The position numbers and the translations under genes are program-made. Positions 62,431 through 64,000 of a DNA stretch of 64,000 bases are shown piece after piece. The notes beneath the pieces were generated by a model, which was given only the letters and a program-made list of their open reading frames with translations, did not search any database and was not told the origin of the DNA. The first letter of the stretch is position 1. The number at the start of each line of letters is the position of its first letter. Source of the stretch: Bacteroidales bacterium (GTDB lineage: Bacteria; Bacteroidota; Bacteroidia; Bacteroidales; UBA932); assembly GCA_017631875.1 (NCBI GenBank), contig JAGBSL010000078.1, positions 11,342 to 75,341 on the forward strand. Direction: 5' to 3'.

Positions 62431-63468
62431 ATGCAGATGCAGGCAAATAAGGACAAATGGCTTGTTGTAGTCAATGTTTTCGCGGCTTCGAGAAAGGCCG
62501 GTTCCGTATGGAAACGCGCCGCTGTAATGCTTGAGGAGGCGGGAGTTCCATATAAGGCCATGTTCACCGGAGGAGTGGACAACGCCATAGCCATAAGCCG
62601 TAAGGCTGCGGCTCGCGGATACAGGAAGTTCGTCGCTGTCGGAGGTGACGGAACGGTCCATGATGTGCTGAACGGCATTGCTGAATATGTATATTCGTCA
62701 GAGGCATCTGGCGTGTCCTTGTCTGAGTTCACCCTTGGTGTATTGCCTGTAGGCTCGGGTAACGACTGGGTCAAGAGTACGGGGGTTCCACGCAAGCTGG
62801 AGGAGGCTGTCAAGGTTCTTGCAGCAGGGCATACTGCTCTTCAGGATGTGGTGCGCGTCAGCATTCTGGATTGTCCAGACTCTTTGGGTGAAGATCCTTC
62901 CGAGCGCCTCGCGCATGCCGCTTCGGCCGATGTGCTTAATGTGTCATACATGGCCAATGTAGGGGGCGTGGGCATTGATGCGCGCGTCTGCGAGATCGTC
63001 AACAGAAAGAAGGAAAGGGGCTTCAGGGGCAAGAAGCTATATGTGCAGGCACTATTGTATTGCATTATGCATAGAACGACTTCCAGGGCCGTTGTATACT
63101 GCGATGGGGCTGAACTGTTCAGGGGAGACTACTATTCTATGGCCTTCGGCGTCGGAAAGTACTCCGGCGGAGGCATGAGGCAGACGCCTGGGGCTGAGCT
63201 GGGGGACGGACTTCTTGATGTGACCGTGATTCCGCAGGTTTCAGTATGGACTATTCTCAGAGCCGCGCCTCGTCTGTTTACGGCTACGTTCCACAAAGAG
63301 GCTGTGCCTGAGCTGGAGACGGCGCAGTGCCGCAGCGTGTTCGTGCTCCCGGAAACGGGGTCGGATTCAGAACCTGTGGAGGTCGATGGTGAGGTGGTTG
63401 GTCGCGCACCTGTGCGCATGGACGTGATGCCGGATGGCATAAACGTCGTCATGCCGGCTGTGCGTTAG
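62431..63468 (+). CDS. Diacylglycerol-kinase-family lipid kinase (YegS/DgkB-like)
   Basis: Phosphorylates a lipid such as diacylglycerol at the membrane. From ATG 62431 the product has 345 residues: WLVVVNVFAASRKAGSVWKR, the nucleotide loop VAVGGDGTVHDVLNGIAEYV, LGVLPVGSGNDWVKSTGVPR, and in the C-domain ANVGGVGIDARVCEIVNRKK and AFGVGKYSGGGMRQTPGAEL. The start is set by the promoter 21 bases upstream; the open frame extends far upstream into antisense of parA, which is not coding. Confidence 0.88.
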   Translation: MQMQANKDKWLVVVNVFAASRKAGSVWKRAAVMLEEAGVPYKAMFTGGVDNAIAISRKAAARGYRKFVAVGGDGTVHDVLNGIAEYVYSSEASGVSLSEFTLGVLPVGSGNDWVKSTGVPRKLEEAVKVLAAGHTALQDVVRVSILDCPDSLGEDPSERLAHAASADVLNVSYMANVGGVGIDARVCEIVNRKKERGFRGKKLYVQALLYCIMHRTTSRAVVYCDGAELFRGDYYSMAFGVGKYSGGGMRQTPGAELGDGLLDVTVIPQVSVWTILRAAPRLFTATFHKEAVPELETAQCRSVFVLPETGSDSEPVEVDGEVVGRAPVRMDVMPDGINVVMPAVR

Positions 63469-63477
63469 GTTATCTGG

Positions 63478-64000
63478 CTATGCTGGATCTACGTTAAGTG
63501 TGATGTAACCGCTGTACTTCTGTTCTTTTTCAAACTTCGATATGGTTTCGTTCAGCACAGCCTTTTTCGCGGCTAGTGTGCGGTCCTTGCGCATGCTCAC
63601 GCGGATGCATCTGATGTATTCCTCGTTGACTTTATCTACTACAGGGGAATATGGTCCTGTCACTGGGCTCGCAGCAAGAAGGCCTTGGCCTGAAGGTGCC
63701 TTGTAGACGGTCCTGAGTGTGGCCGCGAGTCTTGATGCCATCAGGTCAGCCCTCTTCTGGCTCTTGTCCCTTATCGTGATCTCTATGATTCGGGAATACG
63801 GAGGGAAACCGAATGTCTTTCGCTCAGCCAGAAGGCTGTCGCTGAACGCATTGCTTTCTCCCTCGGCAATACGCTGATATATAGGGTGTTCCGGTTGCGA
63901 GGTCTGGATGACGAACATGCCTTTCGTTCCTCGTCTGCCGCATCTTCCCTTGAACTGCTCGAGCAGCTGCAGCGCCTTTTCGTCTGCGCGGAAATCCTGC
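63478..64000 (-). CDS. priA: Primosomal protein N' (PriA), C-terminal part, cut by window edge
   Basis: Helicase that restarts replication forks. The C-terminal about 174 codons are present; the frame is open to the window end. GRCGRRGTKGMFVIQTSQPE followed by HPIYQRIAEG marks the end of the helicase core, and FGFPPYSRIIEITIRDKSQK followed by RADLMA is the typical PriA C-terminal domain start. The N-terminal wing, helicase motifs and zinc sites lie outside the window. It converges with the lipid kinase gene. Confidence 0.9.
   Translation of the reverse strand, partial: QDFRADEKALQLLEQFKGRCGRRGTKGMFVIQTSQPEHPIYQRIAEGESNAFSDSLLAERKTFGFPPYSRIIEITIRDKSQKRADLMASRLAATLRTVYKAPSGQGLLAASPVTGPYSPVVDKVNEEYIRCIRVSMRKDRTLAAKKAVLNETISKFEKEQKYSGYITLNVDPA

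Overview
The window reads as chromosomal DNA of a Bacteroidota species, most likely order Bacteroidales. Signs visible in the sequence are Bacteroidota-type promoters (TTTG, about 19 bases, TAnnTTTG), starts without Shine-Dalgarno sequences, an UpxY-like antiterminator inside a capsule locus, a DUF5683 membrane protein beside parA/parB, and a minus-strand tmRNA whose tag reads GNNSYALAA. I cannot resolve genus or species.

Layout. 1-4.2 kb is core genome: the 3' part of secA, a bactofilin, tmRNA and tRNA-Val. 4.2-5.4 kb is decayed DNA with two minus-strand gene relics and a 52-bp tandem repeat. 5.4-27.2 kb is a surface polysaccharide locus. It opens with a strong promoter and long leader, then Wza-, Wzc- and CpsB/YwqE-type export and phosphoregulation genes, UpxY, and a FlaA1/CapD-type dehydratase. 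A conspicuously AT-rich block (about 12.3-21.7 kb) follows, carrying flippase, polymerase, pyruvyl transferase and glycosyltransferases. WecC/WecB, a late glycosyltransferase, an initiating phosphoglycosyl transferase and a DegT aminotransferase close this part. Nucleotide-sugar genes reappear at 33.5-37.6 kb (UDP-uronate epimerase, GHMP kinase, nucleotidyltransferases) and 44.4-45.7 kb (UDP-glucose dehydrogenase).

Between these sugar genes sit three accessory islands. Island 1 (27.2-33.5 kb) has an HNH protein, a GIY-YIG plus cyclase-fold pair, a HEPN-like protein, a wbuC relic, a TIR protein, a tRNA-Arg 3' half, and an HNH - ABC-type ATPase - TOPRIM (DUF4435) operon that mixes Septu-like and PARIS-like parts. 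Island 2 (37.8-44.3 kb) has wbuC and a second TIR protein bracketed by two copies of a nested inverted repeat, an orphan ParD with a ParE stump, a HTH gene with an operator-bearing promoter, and three related minus-strand small-RNA-like units. Island 3 (45.7-50.5 kb) is a two-gene unit: a SIR2-like/TIR fusion followed by a membrane-anchored STAND NTPase with about 14 WD40 repeats. I regard it as the best candidate for an undescribed anti-phage or NAD-depletion system.

From 50.5 kb the window returns to core genes: dut, murF, a PAP2 phosphatase, obgE, adk, hpt, an HhH exported protein, a LysM lytic transglycosylase, a DUF5683 protein, parB, parA, a lipid kinase and the C-terminal part of priA. 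All assignments come from reading motifs; no database search was run.
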